64,000 bases of DNA from Auanema rhodensis (lineage: Eukaryota > Nematoda > Chromadorea > Rhabditida > Rhabditidae), in assembly GCA_964057225.1 (NCBI GenBank), contig OZ059899.1, positions 3,038,001-3,102,000 of the forward strand. Direction: 5' to 3'. Both the position numbers and the translations under genes were made by a program. Numbering within the stretch: position 1 is the first letter of the stretch; each line of letters starts with the position of its first letter. The notes beneath the pieces were generated by a model that worked only from the letters and a program-made list of their open reading frames with translations, did no database searches and was not told the DNA's origin. Positions 52,289-64,000 of the stretch are shown here, piece after piece.

Positions 52289-53692
52289 GAAGAAATAATT
52301 TTTTCGTTGAATAACATTGTCCATCGTCTTTGCCTTGAAAAAAGGAATCTAAAAACATCTACTTTTTGCTAAATTATCTTGAAATTTTTCGAAAAAATTT
52401 TTGTCAAAATGTTTTTGGAAGCAATGTTGAGTGTACATGGAAACTAAACATACACTAATGCATCATTTTTCAAACGATCATAACTAATTTTTGTATTAAG
52501 CGTTTCTCAATGTAGTATAGTGCATTCGATGCGGATTTTTAAGCTGCGTCGATCTGTGTTATCAGATTTGCGCAAGCTTAAAAATGTACCGAGATATCAA
52601 CTGATATAAGTTCACACTTATATCCTCGATTTTCACCCTGAAGAATTAATTTTTTCGTTAAATAACATTGTCCATCGTCTTTGCCTTGAAAAAAGGAATC
52701 TAAAAACATCTACTTTTTGCTAAATTATTTTGAAATTTTTCGAAAAAATTTTTGTCAAAATGTTTTTGGAAGCAATGTTGAGTGTACATGGAAACTCAAC
52801 ATACACTAATGCATCATTTTTCAAACGATCATAACTAATTTTTGTATTAAGCGTTCTTCCATGTAGTATAGTGCATTCGATGCGGATTTTTAAGCTGCAT
52901 CGATCTGTGTTATCAGATTTGCGCTAGCTTAAAAATGCACCGAGATATCAACTGATATAAGTTTACACTTATATCCTCGATTTTCACCCTGAAGAAATAA
53001 TTTTTTCGTTGAATAACATTGTCCATCGTCTTTGCCTTGAAAAAAGGAATCTAAAAACATCTACTTTTTGCTAAATTATCTTGAAATTTTTCGAAAAAAT
53101 TTTTGTCAAAATGTTTTTGGAAGCAATGTTGAGTGTACATGGAAACTAAACATACACTAATGCATCATTTTTCAAACGATCATAACTAATTTTTGTATTA
53201 AGCGTTTCTCAATGTAGTATAGTGCATTCGATGCGGATTTTTAAGCTGCGTCGATCTGTGTTATCAGATTTGCGCAAGCTTAAAAATGTACCGAGATATC
53301 AACTGATATAAGTTCACACTTATATCCTCGATTTTCACCCTGAAGAATTAATTTTTTCGTTAAATAACATTGTCCATCGTCTTTGCCTTGAAAAAAGGAA
53401 TCTAAAAACATCTACTTTTTGCTAAATTATTTTGAAATTTTTCGAAAAAATTTTTGTCAAAATGTTTTTGGAAGCAATGTTGAGTGTACATGGAAACTCA
53501 ACATACACTAATGCATCATTTTTCAAACGATCATAACTAATTTTTGTATTAAGCGTTCTTCCATGTAGTATAGTGCATTCGATGCGGATTTTTAAGCTGC
53601 ATCGATCTGTGTTATCAGATTTGCGCTAGCTTAAAAATGTACCGAGATATCAACTGATATAAGTTCACACTTATATCCTCGATTTTCACCCT
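52289..53692. repeat. Duplicated t-u unit pair (M150-M153)
   Basis: M150 and M152 both have a7, c90, a158, gcgcaagc and t299. M151 and M153 both have a21, gttcttccatg and gcatcg. The pair was therefore duplicated as a 702-bp block. The copies differ near their right end: M151 has c299 and t325, M153 has t299 and c325. Confidence 0.8.
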
Positions 53693-56600
53693 GAAGAATT
53701 AATTTTTTCGTTGAATAACATTGTCCATCGTCTTTGCCTTAAAAAAAAGAATCTAAAAACATCTACTTTTTGCTAAATTATTTTGAAATTTTTCGAAAAA
53801 ATTTTTGTCAAAATGTTTTTGGAAGCAATGTTGAGTGTACATGGAAACTCAACATACACTAATGCATCATTTTTCAAACGATCATAACTAATTTTTGTAT
53901 TAAGCGTTTCTCAATGTAGTATAGTGCATTCGATGCGGATTTTTAAGCTGCGTCGATCTGTGTTATCAGATTTGCGCTAGCTTAAAAATGTACCGAGATA
54001 TCAACTGATATAAGTTCACACTTATATCCTCGATTTTCACCCTGAAGAATTAATTTTTTCGTTAAATAACATTGTCCATCGTCTTTGCCTTGAAAAAAGG
54101 AATCTAAAAACATCTACTTTTTGCTAAATTATTTTGAAATTTTTCGAAAAAATTTTTGTCAAAATGTTTTTGGAAGCAATGTTGAGTGTACATGGAAACT
54201 CAACATACACTAATGCATCATTTTTCAAACGATCATAACTAATTTTTGTATTAAGCGTTTCTCAATGTAGTATAGTGCATTCGATGCGGATTTTTAAGCT
54301 GCGTCGATCTGTGTTATCAGATTTGCGCTAGCTTAAAAATGCACCGAGATATCAACTGATATAAGTTTACACTTATATCCTCGATTTTCACCCTGAAGAA
54401 TTAATTTTTTCGTTGAATAACATTGTCCATCGTCTTTGCCTTGAAAAAAGGAATCTAAAAACATCTACTTTTTGCTAAATTATTTTGAAATTTTTCGAAA
54501 AAATTTTTGTCAAAATGTTTTTGGAAGCAATGTTGAGTGTACATGGAAACTCAACATACACTAATGCATCATTTTTCAAACGATCATAACTAATTTTTGT
54601 ATTAAGCGTTCTTCCATGTAGTATAGTGCATTCGATGCGGATTTTTAAGCTGCGTCGATCTGTGTTATCAGATTTGCGCTAGCTTAAAAATGTACCGAGA
54701 TATCAACTGATATAAGTTCACACTTATATCCTCGATTTTCACCCTGAAGAATTAATTTTTTCGTTGAATAACATTGTCCATCGTCTTTGCCTTAAAAAAA
54801 AGAATCTAAAAACATCTACTTTTTGCTAAATTATTTTGAAATTTTTCGAAAAAATTTTTGTCAAAATGTTTTTGGAAGCAATGTTGAGTGTACATGGAAA
54901 CTCAACATACACTAATGCATCATTTTTCAAACGATCATAACTAATTTTTGTATTAAGCGTTTCTCAATGTAGTATAGTGCATTCGATGCGGATTTTTAAG
55001 CTGCGTCGATCTGTGTTATCAGATTTGCGCTAGCTTAAAAATGTACCGAGATATCAACTGATATAAGTTCACACTTATATCCTCGATTTTCACCCTGAAG
55101 AATTAATTTTTTCGTTAAATAACATTGTCCATCGTCTTTGCCTTGAAAAAAGGAATCTAAAAACATCTACTTTTTGCTAAATTATCTTGAAATTTTTCGA
55201 AAAAATTTTTGTCAAAATGTTTTTGGAAGCAATGTTGAGTGTACATGGAAACTCAACATACACTAATGCATCATTTTTCAAACGATCATAACTAATTTTT
55301 GTATTAAGCGTTTCTCAATGTAGTATAGTGCATTCGATGCGGATTTTTAAGCTGCGTCGATCTGTGTTATCAGATTTGCGCTAGCTTAAAAATGCACCGA
55401 GATATCAACTGATATAAGTTTACACTTATATCCTCGATTTTCACCCTGAAGAATTAATTTTTTCGTTGAATAACATTGTCCATCGTCTTTGCCTTGAAAA
55501 AAGGAATCTAAAAACATCTACTTTTTGCTAAATTATTTTGAAATTTTTCGAAAAAATTTTTGTCAAAATGTTTTTGGAAGCAATGTTGAGTGTAAATGGA
55601 AACTCAACATACACTAATGCATCATTTTTCAAACGATCATAACTAATTTTTGTATTAAGCGTTTCTCAATGTAGTATAGTGCATTCGATGCGGATTTTTA
55701 AGCTGCGTCGATCAGTGTTATCAGATTTGCGCTAGCTTAAAAATGCACCGAGATATCAACTGATATAAGTTCACACTTATATCCTCGATTTTCACCCTGA
55801 AGAATTAATTTTTTCGTTGAATAACATTGTCCATCGTCTTTGCCTTGAAAAATGGAATCTAAAAACATCTACTTTTTGCTAAATTATTTTGAAATTTTTC
55901 GAAAAAATTTTTGTCAAAATGTTTTTGGAAGCAATGTTGAGTGTACATGGAAACTCAACATACACTAATGCATCATTTTTCAAACGATCATAACTAATTT
56001 TTGTATTAAGCGTTTCTCAATGTAGTATAGTGCATTCGATGCGGATTTTTAAGCTGCGTCGATCTGTGTTATCAGATTTGCGCTAGCTTAAAAATGTACC
56101 GAGATATCAACTGATATAAGTTCACACTTATATCCTCGATTTTCACCCTGAAGAATTAATTTTTTCGTTAAATAACATTGTCCATCGTCTTTGCCTTGAA
56201 AAAAGGAATCTAAAAACATCTACTTTTTGCTAAATTATCTTGAAATTTTTCGAAAAAATTTTTGTCAAAATGTTTTTGGAAGCAATGTTGAGTGTACATG
56301 GAAACTCAACATACACTAATGCATCATTTTTCAAACGATCATAACTAATTTTTGTATTAAGCGTTTCTCAATGTAGTATAGTGCATTCGATGCGGATTTT
56401 TAAGCTGCGTCGATCTGTGTTATCAGATTTGCGCTAGCTTAAAAATGCACCGAGATATCAACTGATATAAGTTTACACTTATATCCTCGATTTTCACCCT
56501 GAAGAATTAATTTTTTCGTTGAATAACATTGTCCATCGTCTTTGCCTTGAAAAAAGGAATCTAAAAACATCTACTTTTTGCTAAATTATTTTGAAATTTT

Positions 56601-59308
56601 TCGAAAAAATTTTTGTCAAAATGTTTTTGGAAGCAATGTTGAGTGTAAATGGAAACTCAACATACACTAATGCATCATTTTTCAAACGATCATAACTAAT
56701 TTTTGTATTAAGCGTTTCTCAATGTAGTATAGTGCATTCGATGCGGATTTTTAAGCTGCGTCGATCTGTGTTATCAAATTTGCGCTAGCTTAAAAATGTA
56801 CCGAGATATCAACTGATATAAGTTCACACTTATATCCTCGATTTTCACCCTGAAGAATTAATTTTTTCGTTGAATAACATTGTCCATCGTCTTTGCCTTG
56901 AAAAAAGGAATCTAAAAACATCTACTTTTTGCTAAATTATTTTGAAATTTTTCGAAAAAATTTTTGTCAAAATGTTTTTGGAAGCAATGTTGAGTGTACA
57001 TGGAAACTCAACATACACTAATGCATCATTTTTCAAACGATCATAACTAATTTTTGTATTAAGCGTTTCTCAATGTAGTATAGTGCATTCGATGCGGATT
57101 TTTAAGCTGCGTCGATCTGTGTTATCAGATTTGCGCTAGCTTAAAAATGCACCGAGATATCAACTGATATAAGTTTACACTTATATCCTCGATTTTCACC
57201 CTGAAGAAATAATTTTTTCGTTGAATAACATTGTCCATCGTCTTTGCCTTGAAAAAAGGAATCTAAAAACATCTACTTTTTGCTAAATTATTTTGAAATT
57301 TTTCGAAAAAATTTTTGTCAAAATGTTTTTGGAAGCAATGTTGAGTGTACATGGAAACTAAACATACACTAATGCATCATTTTTCAAACGATCATAACTA
57401 ATTTTTGTATTAAGCGTTTCTCAATGTAGTATAGTGCATTCGATGCGGATTTTTAAGCTGCGTCGATCTGTGTTATCAGATTTGCGCTAGCTTAAAAATG
57501 TACCGAGATATCAACTGATATAAGTTCACACTTATATCCTCGATTTTCACCCTGAAGAATTAATTTTTTCGTTAAATAACATTGTCCATCGTCTTTGCCT
57601 TGAAAAAAGGAATCTAAAAACATCTACTTTTTGCTAAATTATTTTGAAATTTTTCGAAAAAATTTTTGTCAAAATGTTTTTGGAAGCAATGTTGAGTGTA
57701 CATGGAAACTCAACATACACTAATGCATCATTTTTCAAACGATCATAACTAATTTTTGTATTAAGCGTTCTTCCATGTAGTATAGTGCATTCGATGCGGA
57801 TTTTTAAGCTGCATCGATCTGTGTTATCAGATTTGCGCTAGCTTAAAAATGTACCGAGATATCAACTGATATAAGTTCACACTTATATCCTCGATTTTCA
57901 CCCTGAAGAATTAATTTTTTCGTTGAATAACATTGTCCATCGTCTTTGCCTTAAAAAAAAGAATCTAAAAACATCTACTTTTTGCTAAATTATTTTGAAA
58001 TTTTTCGAAAAAATTTTTGTCAAAATGTTTTTGGAAGCAATGTTGAGTGTACATGGAAACTCAACATACACTAATGCATCATTTTTCAAACGATCATAAC
58101 TAATTTTTGTATTAAGCGTTTCTCAATGTAGTATAGTGCATTCGATGCGGATTTTTAAGCTGCGTCGATCTGTGTTATCAGATTTGCGCTAGCTTAAAAA
58201 TGCACCGAGATATCAACTGATATAAGTTTACACTTATATCCTCGATTTTCACCCTGAAGAATTAATTTTTTCGTTGAATAACATTGTCCATCGTCTTTGC
58301 CTTGAAAAAAGGAATCTAAAAACATCTACTTTTTGCTAAATTATTTTGAAATTTTTCGAAAAAATTTTTGTCAAAATGTTTTTGGAAGCAATGTTGAGTG
58401 TAAATGGAAACTCAACATACACTAATGCATCATTTTTCAAACGATCATAACTAATTTTTGTATTAAGCGTTTCTCAATGTAGTATAGTGCATTCGATGCG
58501 GATTTTTAAGCTGCGTCGATCTGTGTTATCAAATTTGCGTTAGCTTAAAAATGTACCGAGATATCAACTGATATAAGTTCACACTTATATCCTCGATTTT
58601 CACCCTGAAGAATTAATTTTTTCGTTGAATAACATTGTCCATCGTCTTTGCCTTGAAAAAAGGAATCTAAAAACATCTACTTTTTGCTAAATTATTTTGA
58701 AATTTTTCGAAAAAATTTTTGTCAAAATGTTTTTGGAAGCAATGTTGAGTGTACATGGAAACTCAACATACACTAATGCATCATTTTTCAAACGATCATA
58801 ACTAATTTTTGTATTAAGCGTTTCTCAATGTAGTATAGTGCATTCGATGCGGATTTTTAAGCTGCGTCGATCTGTGTTATCAGATTTGCGCTAGCTTAAA
58901 AATGTACCGAGATATCAACTGATATAAGTTCACACTTATATCCTCGATTTTCACCCTGAAGAATTAATTTTTTCGTTAAATAACATTGTCCATCGTCTTT
59001 GCCTTGAAAAAAGGAATCTAAAAACATCTACTTTTTGCTAAATTATTTTGAAATTTTTCGAAAAAATTTTTGTCAAAATGTTTTTGGAAGCAATGTTGAG
59101 TGTACATGGAAACTCAACATACACTAATGCATCATTTTTCAAACGATCATAACTAATTTTTGTATTAAGCGTTCTTCCATGTAGTATAGTGCATTCGATG
59201 CGGATTTTTAAGCTGCATCGATCTGTGTTATCAGATTTGCGCTAGCTTAAAAATGTACCGAGATATCAACTGATATAAGTTCACACTTATATCCTCGATT
59301 TTCACCCT

Positions 59309-60361
59309 GAAGAATTAATTTTTTCGTTGAATAACATTGTCCATCGTCTTTGCCTTAAAAAAAAGAATCTAAAAACATCTACTTTTTGCTAAATTATTTT
59401 GAAATTTTTCGAAAAAATTTTTGTCAAAATGTTTTTGGAAGCAATGTTGAGTGTACATGGAAACTCAACATACACTAATGCATCATTTTTCAAACGATCA
59501 TAACTAATTTTTGTATCAAGTGTTTCTCAATGTAGTATAGTGCATTCGATGCGGATTTTTAAGCTGCGTCGATCTGTGTTATCAGATTTGCGCTAGCTTA
59601 AAAATGCACCGAGATATCAACTGATATAAGTTCACACATATATACCCGATTTTCACCCTGAAGAATTAATTTTTTCGTTAAATAACCTTGTCCATCGTTT
59701 TTGTCTTAAAAAATAGAATCATAAAACATCTACTTTTTGCTAAATTATTTTGAAATTTTTCGAAAAAATTTTTGTCAAAATGTTTTTGGAAGCAATGTTG
59801 AGTGTACATGGAAACTCAACATACACTAATGCATCATTTTTCAAACGATCATAACTAATTTTTGTATTAAGCGTTTCTCAATGTAGTATAGTGCATTCGA
59901 TGCGGATTTTCAAGCTGCGTCGATCTGTGTTATCAGATTTGCGCTAGCTTAAAAATGCACCGAGATATCAACTGATATAAGTTCACACATATATACCCGA
60001 TTTTCACCCTGAAGAATTAATTTTTTCGTTAAATAACCTTGTCCATCGTTTTTGTCTTAAAAAATAGAATCTAAAAACATCTACTTTTTGCTAAGTTATT
60101 TTGAAATTTTTCGAAAAAATTTTTGTCAAAATGTTTTTGGAAGCAATGTTGAGTGTACATGGAAACTCAACATACACTAATGCATCATTTTTCAAACGAT
60201 CATAACTAATTTTTGTATCAAGTGTTTCTCAATGTAGTATAGTGCATTCGATGCGGATTTTTAAGCTGCGTCGATCTGTGTTATCAAATTTGCGTTAGCT
60301 TAAAAATGTACCGAGATATCAACTGATATAAGTTCACACTTATATCCTCGATTTTCACCCT
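59309..60361. repeat. Divergent island (M170-M172)
   Basis: M171 and M172 have aaataacctt, gtttttgtcttaaa and tag at 55-57, a set of linked changes absent from other units. M170 and M172 also show tcaagtg, otherwise a marker of domains 1 and 4, and M170 and M171 end with the a330/a336/c338 form of dyad 4 seen in M23, M30, M34 and M38. Each unit is still exactly 351 bp. They look like older or distantly derived units placed inside a homogenised HOR. Confidence 0.82.
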
Positions 60362-63300
60362 GAAGAATTAATTTTTTCGTTGAATAACATTGTCCATCGT
60401 CTTTGCCTTGAAAAAAGGAATCTAAAAACATCTACTTTTTGCTAAATTATTTTGAAATTTTTCGAAAAAATTTTTGTCAAAATGTTTTTGGAAGCAATGT
60501 TGAGTGTACATGGAAACTCAACATACACTAATGCATCATTTTTCAAACGATCATAACTAATTTTTGTATTAAGCGTTTCTCAATGTAGTATAGTGCATTC
60601 GATGCGGATTTTTAAGCTGCGTCGATCTGTGTTATCAGATTTGCGCTAGCTTAAAAATGCACCGAGATATCAACTGATATAAGTTTACACTTATATCCTC
60701 GATTTTCACCCTGAAGAAATAATTTTTTCGTTGAATAACATTGTCCATCGTCTTTGCCTTGAAAAAAGGAATCTAAAAACATCTACTTTTTGCTAAATTA
60801 TTTTGAAATTTTTCGAAAAAATTTTTGTCAAAATGTTTTTGGAAGCAATGTTGAGTGTACATGGAAACTAAACATACACTAATGCATCATTTTTCAAACG
60901 ATCATAACTAATTTTTGTATTAAGCGTTTCTCAATGTAGTATAGTGCATTCGATGCGGATTTTTAAGCTGCGTCGATCTGTGTTATCAGATTTGCGCTAG
61001 CTTAAAAATGTACCGAGATATCAACTGATATAAGTTCACACTTATATCCTCGATTTTCACCCTGAAGAATTAATTTTTTCGTTAAATAACATTGTCCATC
61101 GTCTTTGCCTTGAAAAAAGGAATCTAAAAACATCTACTTTTTGCTAAATTATTTTGAAATTTTTCGAAAAAATTTTTGTCAAAATGTTTTTGGAAGCAAT
61201 GTTGAGTGTACATGGAAACTCAACATACACTAATGCATCATTTTTCAAACGATCATAACTAATTTTTGTATTAAGCGTTCTTCTATGTAGTATAGTGCAT
61301 TCGATGCGGATTTTTAAGCTGCATCGATCTGTGTTATCAGATTTGCGCTAGCTTAAAAATGTACCGAGATATCAACTGATATAAGTTCACACTTATATCC
61401 TCGATTTTCACCCTGAAGAATTAATTTTTTCGTTGAATAACATTGTCCATCGTCTTTGCCTTAAAAAAAAGAATCTAAAAACATCTACTTTTTGCTAAAT
61501 TATTTTGAAATTTTTCGAAAAAATTTTTGTCAAAATGTTTTTGGAAGCAATGTTGAGTGTACATGGAAACTCAACATACACTAATGCATCATTTTTCAAA
61601 CGATCATAACTAATTTTTGTATTAAGCGTTTCTCAATGTAGTATAGTGCATTCGATGCGGATTTTTAAGCTGCGTCGATCTGTGTTATCAGATTTGCGCT
61701 AGCTTAAAAATGTACCGAGATATCAACTGATATAAGTTCACACTTATATCCTCGATTTTCACCCTGAAGAATTAATTTTTTCGTTAAATAACATTGTCCA
61801 TCGTCTTTGCCTTGAAAAAAGGAATCTAAAAACATCTACTTTTTGCTAAATTATTTTGAAATTTTTCGAAAAAATTTTTGTCAAAATGTTTTTGGAAGCA
61901 ATGTTGAGTGTACATGGAAACTCAACATACACTAATGCATCATTTTTCAAACGATCATAACTAATTTTTGTATTAAGCGTTTCTCAATGTAGTATAGTGC
62001 ATTCGATGCGGATTTTTAAGCTGCGTCGATCTGTGTTATCAGATTTGCGCTAGCTTAAAAATGCACCGAGATATCAACTGATATAAGTTTACACTTATAT
62101 CCTCGATTTTCACCCTGAAGAATTAATTTTTTCGTTGAATAACATTGTCCATCGTCTTTGCCTTGAAAAAAGGAATCTAAAAACATCTACTTTTTGCTAA
62201 ATTATTTTGAAATTTTTCGAAAAAATTTTTGTCAAAATGTTTTTGGAAGCAATGTTGAGTGTACATGGAAACTCAACATACACTAATGCATCATTTTTCA
62301 AACGATCATAACTAATTTTTGTATTAAGCGTTCTTCCATGTAGTATAGTGCATTCGATGCGGATTTTTAAGCTGCGTCGATCTGTGTTATCAGATTTGCG
62401 CTAGCTTAAAAATGTACCGAGATATCAACTGATATAAGTTCACACTTATATCCTCGATTTTCACCCTGAAGAATTAATTTTTTCGTTGAATAACATTGTC
62501 CATCGTCTTTGCCTTAAAAAAAGGAATCTAAAAACATCTACTTTTTGCTAAATTATTTTGAAATTTTTCGAAAAAATTTTTGTCAAAATGTTTTTGGAAG
62601 CAATGTTGAGTGTACATGGAAACTCAACATACACTAATGCATCATTTTTCGAACGATCATAACTAATTTTTGTATTAAGCGTTTCTCAATGTAGTATAGT
62701 GCATTCGATGCGGATTTTTAAGCTACGTCGATCTGTGTTATCATATTTGCGCTAGCTTAAAAATGCACCGAGATATCAACTGATATAAGTTTACACTTAT
62801 ATCCTCGATTTTCACCCTGAAGAATTAATTTTTTCGTTGAATAACATTGTCCATCGTCTTTGCCTTGAAAAAAGGAATCTAAAAACATCTACTTTTTGCT
62901 AAATTATTTTGAAATTTTTCGAAAAAATTTTTGTCAAAATGTTTTTGGAAGCAATGTTGAGTGTACATGGAAACTCAACATACACTAATGCATCATTTTT
63001 CAAACGATCATAACTAATTTTTGTATCAAGCGTTTTTCAATGTAGTATAGTGCATTCGATGCGGATTTTTAAGCTGCGTCGATCTGTGTTATCAGATTTG
63101 CGCTAGCTTAAAAATGCACCGAGATATCAACTGATATAAGTTTACACTTATATCCTCGATTTTCACCCTGAAGAATTAATTTTTTCGTTGAATAACATTG
63201 TCCATCGTCTTTGCCTTGAAAAAAGGAATCTAAAAACATCTACTTTTTGCTAAATTATTTTGAAATTTTTCGAAAAAATTTTTGTCAAAATGTTTTTGGA

Positions 63301-63871
63301 AGCAATGTTGAGTGTAAATGGAAACTCAACATACACTAATGCATCATTTTTCAAACGATCATAACTAATTTTTGTATTAAGCGTTTCTCAATGTAGTATA
63401 GTGCATTCGATGCGGATTTTTAAGCTGCGTCGATCTGTGTTATCAAATTTGCGCTAGCTTAAAAATGTACCGAGATATCAACTGATATAAGTTCACACTT
63501 ATATCCTCGATTTTCACCCTGAAGAATTAATTTTTTCGTTAAATAACATTGTCCATCGTCTTTGCCTTGAAAAAAGGAATCTAAAAACATCTACTTTTTG
63601 CTAAATTATTTTGAAATTTTTCGAAAAAATTTTTGTCAAAATGTTTTTGGAAGCAATGTTGAGTGTACATGGAAACTCAACATACACTAATGCATCATTT
63701 TTCAAACGATCATAACTAATTTTTGTATTAAGCGTTCTTCCATGTAGTATAGTGCATTCGATGCGGATTTTTAAGCTGCGTCGATCTGTGTTATCAGATT
63801 TGCGCTAGCTTAAAAATGTACCGAGATATCAACTGATATAAGTTCACACTTATATCCTCGATTTTCACCCT

Positions 63872-64000
63872 GAAGAATTAATTTTTTCGTTGAATAACAT
63901 TGTCCATCGTCTTTGCCTTAAAAAAAGGAATCTAAAAACATCTACTTTTTGCTAAATTATTTTGAAATTTTTCGAAAAAATTTTTGTCAAAATGTTTTTG
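63872..64000. repeat. Partial unit M183 at the window edge
   Basis: The first 129 bases of a unit are present. It carries t7 and a49 (ccttaaaaaaagg), so it is v-like and follows u-type M182 as expected from the domain 9 order. The array clearly continues beyond the window. Confidence 0.9.

Larger units (their letters stand above)
1..64000. repeat. 351-bp satellite DNA array, 182 full copies plus a partial copy
   Basis: The same 351-bp unit follows itself head to tail from the first to the last base, always in one orientation. Unit starts can be read from the recurring gaagaaata or gaagaatta at 1, 352, 703, 1054, 1405, 1756, 2106 and so on to 63872. Five units differ in length and all others are 351 bp. 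Copies differ mostly by single substitutions at about 40 recurrent positions, so they are a few percent apart. Both window edges lie inside the array, so its real length is unknown. No mobile element or unique sequence interrupts it. Long homogeneous arrays of this kind are typical of centromeric or pericentromeric heterochromatin; that location is inferred, not seen. I do not recognise the family. Confidence 0.99.
50183..64000. repeat. Domain 9: rearranged 6-unit higher-order repeat (M144-M183)
   Basis: The basic order t u v w x y is seen at M144-M149. Type t has a158 (aaactaaac); u has a21, gttcttccatg and usually gcatcg; v has a49 (ccttaaaaaa); w has a21, sometimes c90, and t325; x has a148 (gtaaatgg) and usually a277; y is near consensus with t325. 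Later copies are scrambled: t u is doubled at M150-M153, a hybrid z unit appears at M156 and M178, and w x y t u v returns at M161-M166. Most t, u, v and x units carry t299 (atgtaccg), which is absent from the first 50 kb. Confidence 0.83.

Noticed and set aside
59309-60361. Mobile element insertion at the divergent island
   Set aside because: All three units remain exactly 351 bp and align throughout; there is no inserted sequence, terminal repeat or target-site duplication.
1-64000. CRISPR array
   Set aside because: The repeat unit is 351 bp with no unique spacers; unit follows unit directly.
1-64000. Internal half-length (about 175 bp) duplication within the unit
   Set aside because: By eye the two halves share no continuous similarity beyond A/T-rich stretches. 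Autocorrelation at 175 bp would decide.
1-64000. Array as an assembly artefact of one read copied many times
   Set aside because: The many private variants and the consistent ordering of unit types argue against simple artificial duplication, although exact copy number still depends on the assembly.

Overview
The whole 64 kb window is one uninterrupted tandem satellite array. A unit of 351 bp repeats head to tail, always in the same orientation: 182 complete copies plus a 129-bp start of copy 183 at the right edge. I saw no unique sequence, inverted segment, transposon, RNA gene or credible protein gene. Copies differ from each other by only a few percent by eye. The unit is AT-rich (about 31-32% GC by hand count of one copy) and CpG is not depleted. 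This is eukaryotic satellite heterochromatin, centromeric or pericentromeric in type. The style (AT-rich, about two nucleosomes long, CpG intact, many short dyads) suggests an invertebrate, perhaps an insect, but I do not recognise the satellite and cannot name the species.

Numbering used below: unit position 1 is the g of gaagaa/gaagaat, so the first unit starts at base 1. Unit starts are 1+351(n-1) for M1-M6; 2106+351(n-7) for M7-M66; 23167+351(n-67) for M67-M76; 26678+351(n-77) for M77-M91; 31944+351(n-92) for M92-M126; 44216+351(n-127) for M127-M183. Only five units depart from 351 bp: M6 (350), M66, M76 and M91 (352), and M126 (338). The sum of these lengths matches the coordinates exactly.

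The interest lies in the ordering of unit variants, which makes higher-order repeats (HORs) in successive domains. Domains 1 and 4 (1-6317, 13689-19304) alternate two unit types, A and B. Domain 2 (6318-8072) is transitional. Domain 3 (8073-13688) contains a 4-unit HOR. Domain 5 (19305-36155) contains a 15-unit HOR with 10-unit and 13-unit deletion derivatives whose recombinant junction units can be located. Domain 6 (36156-40718) is a 6-unit HOR. Domain 7 (40719-45268) is a 3-unit HOR that looks like the building block of the 15-mer. Domain 8 (45269-49129) contains another 3-unit repeat with a perfect 22-bp palindrome. A short block at 49130-50182 resembles domain 6. Domain 9 (50183-64000) is a rearranged 6-unit HOR with a divergent island at 59309-60361.

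Within each unit, positions 41-130 are an A/T-tract half (about 22% GC) and positions 211-310 a GC-richer half (about 42% GC), with four dyad symmetries spread along it. Nothing here encodes a pathway. If the array has a role it would be as chromatin, for example as a kinetochore or heterochromatin platform, and that is inference.
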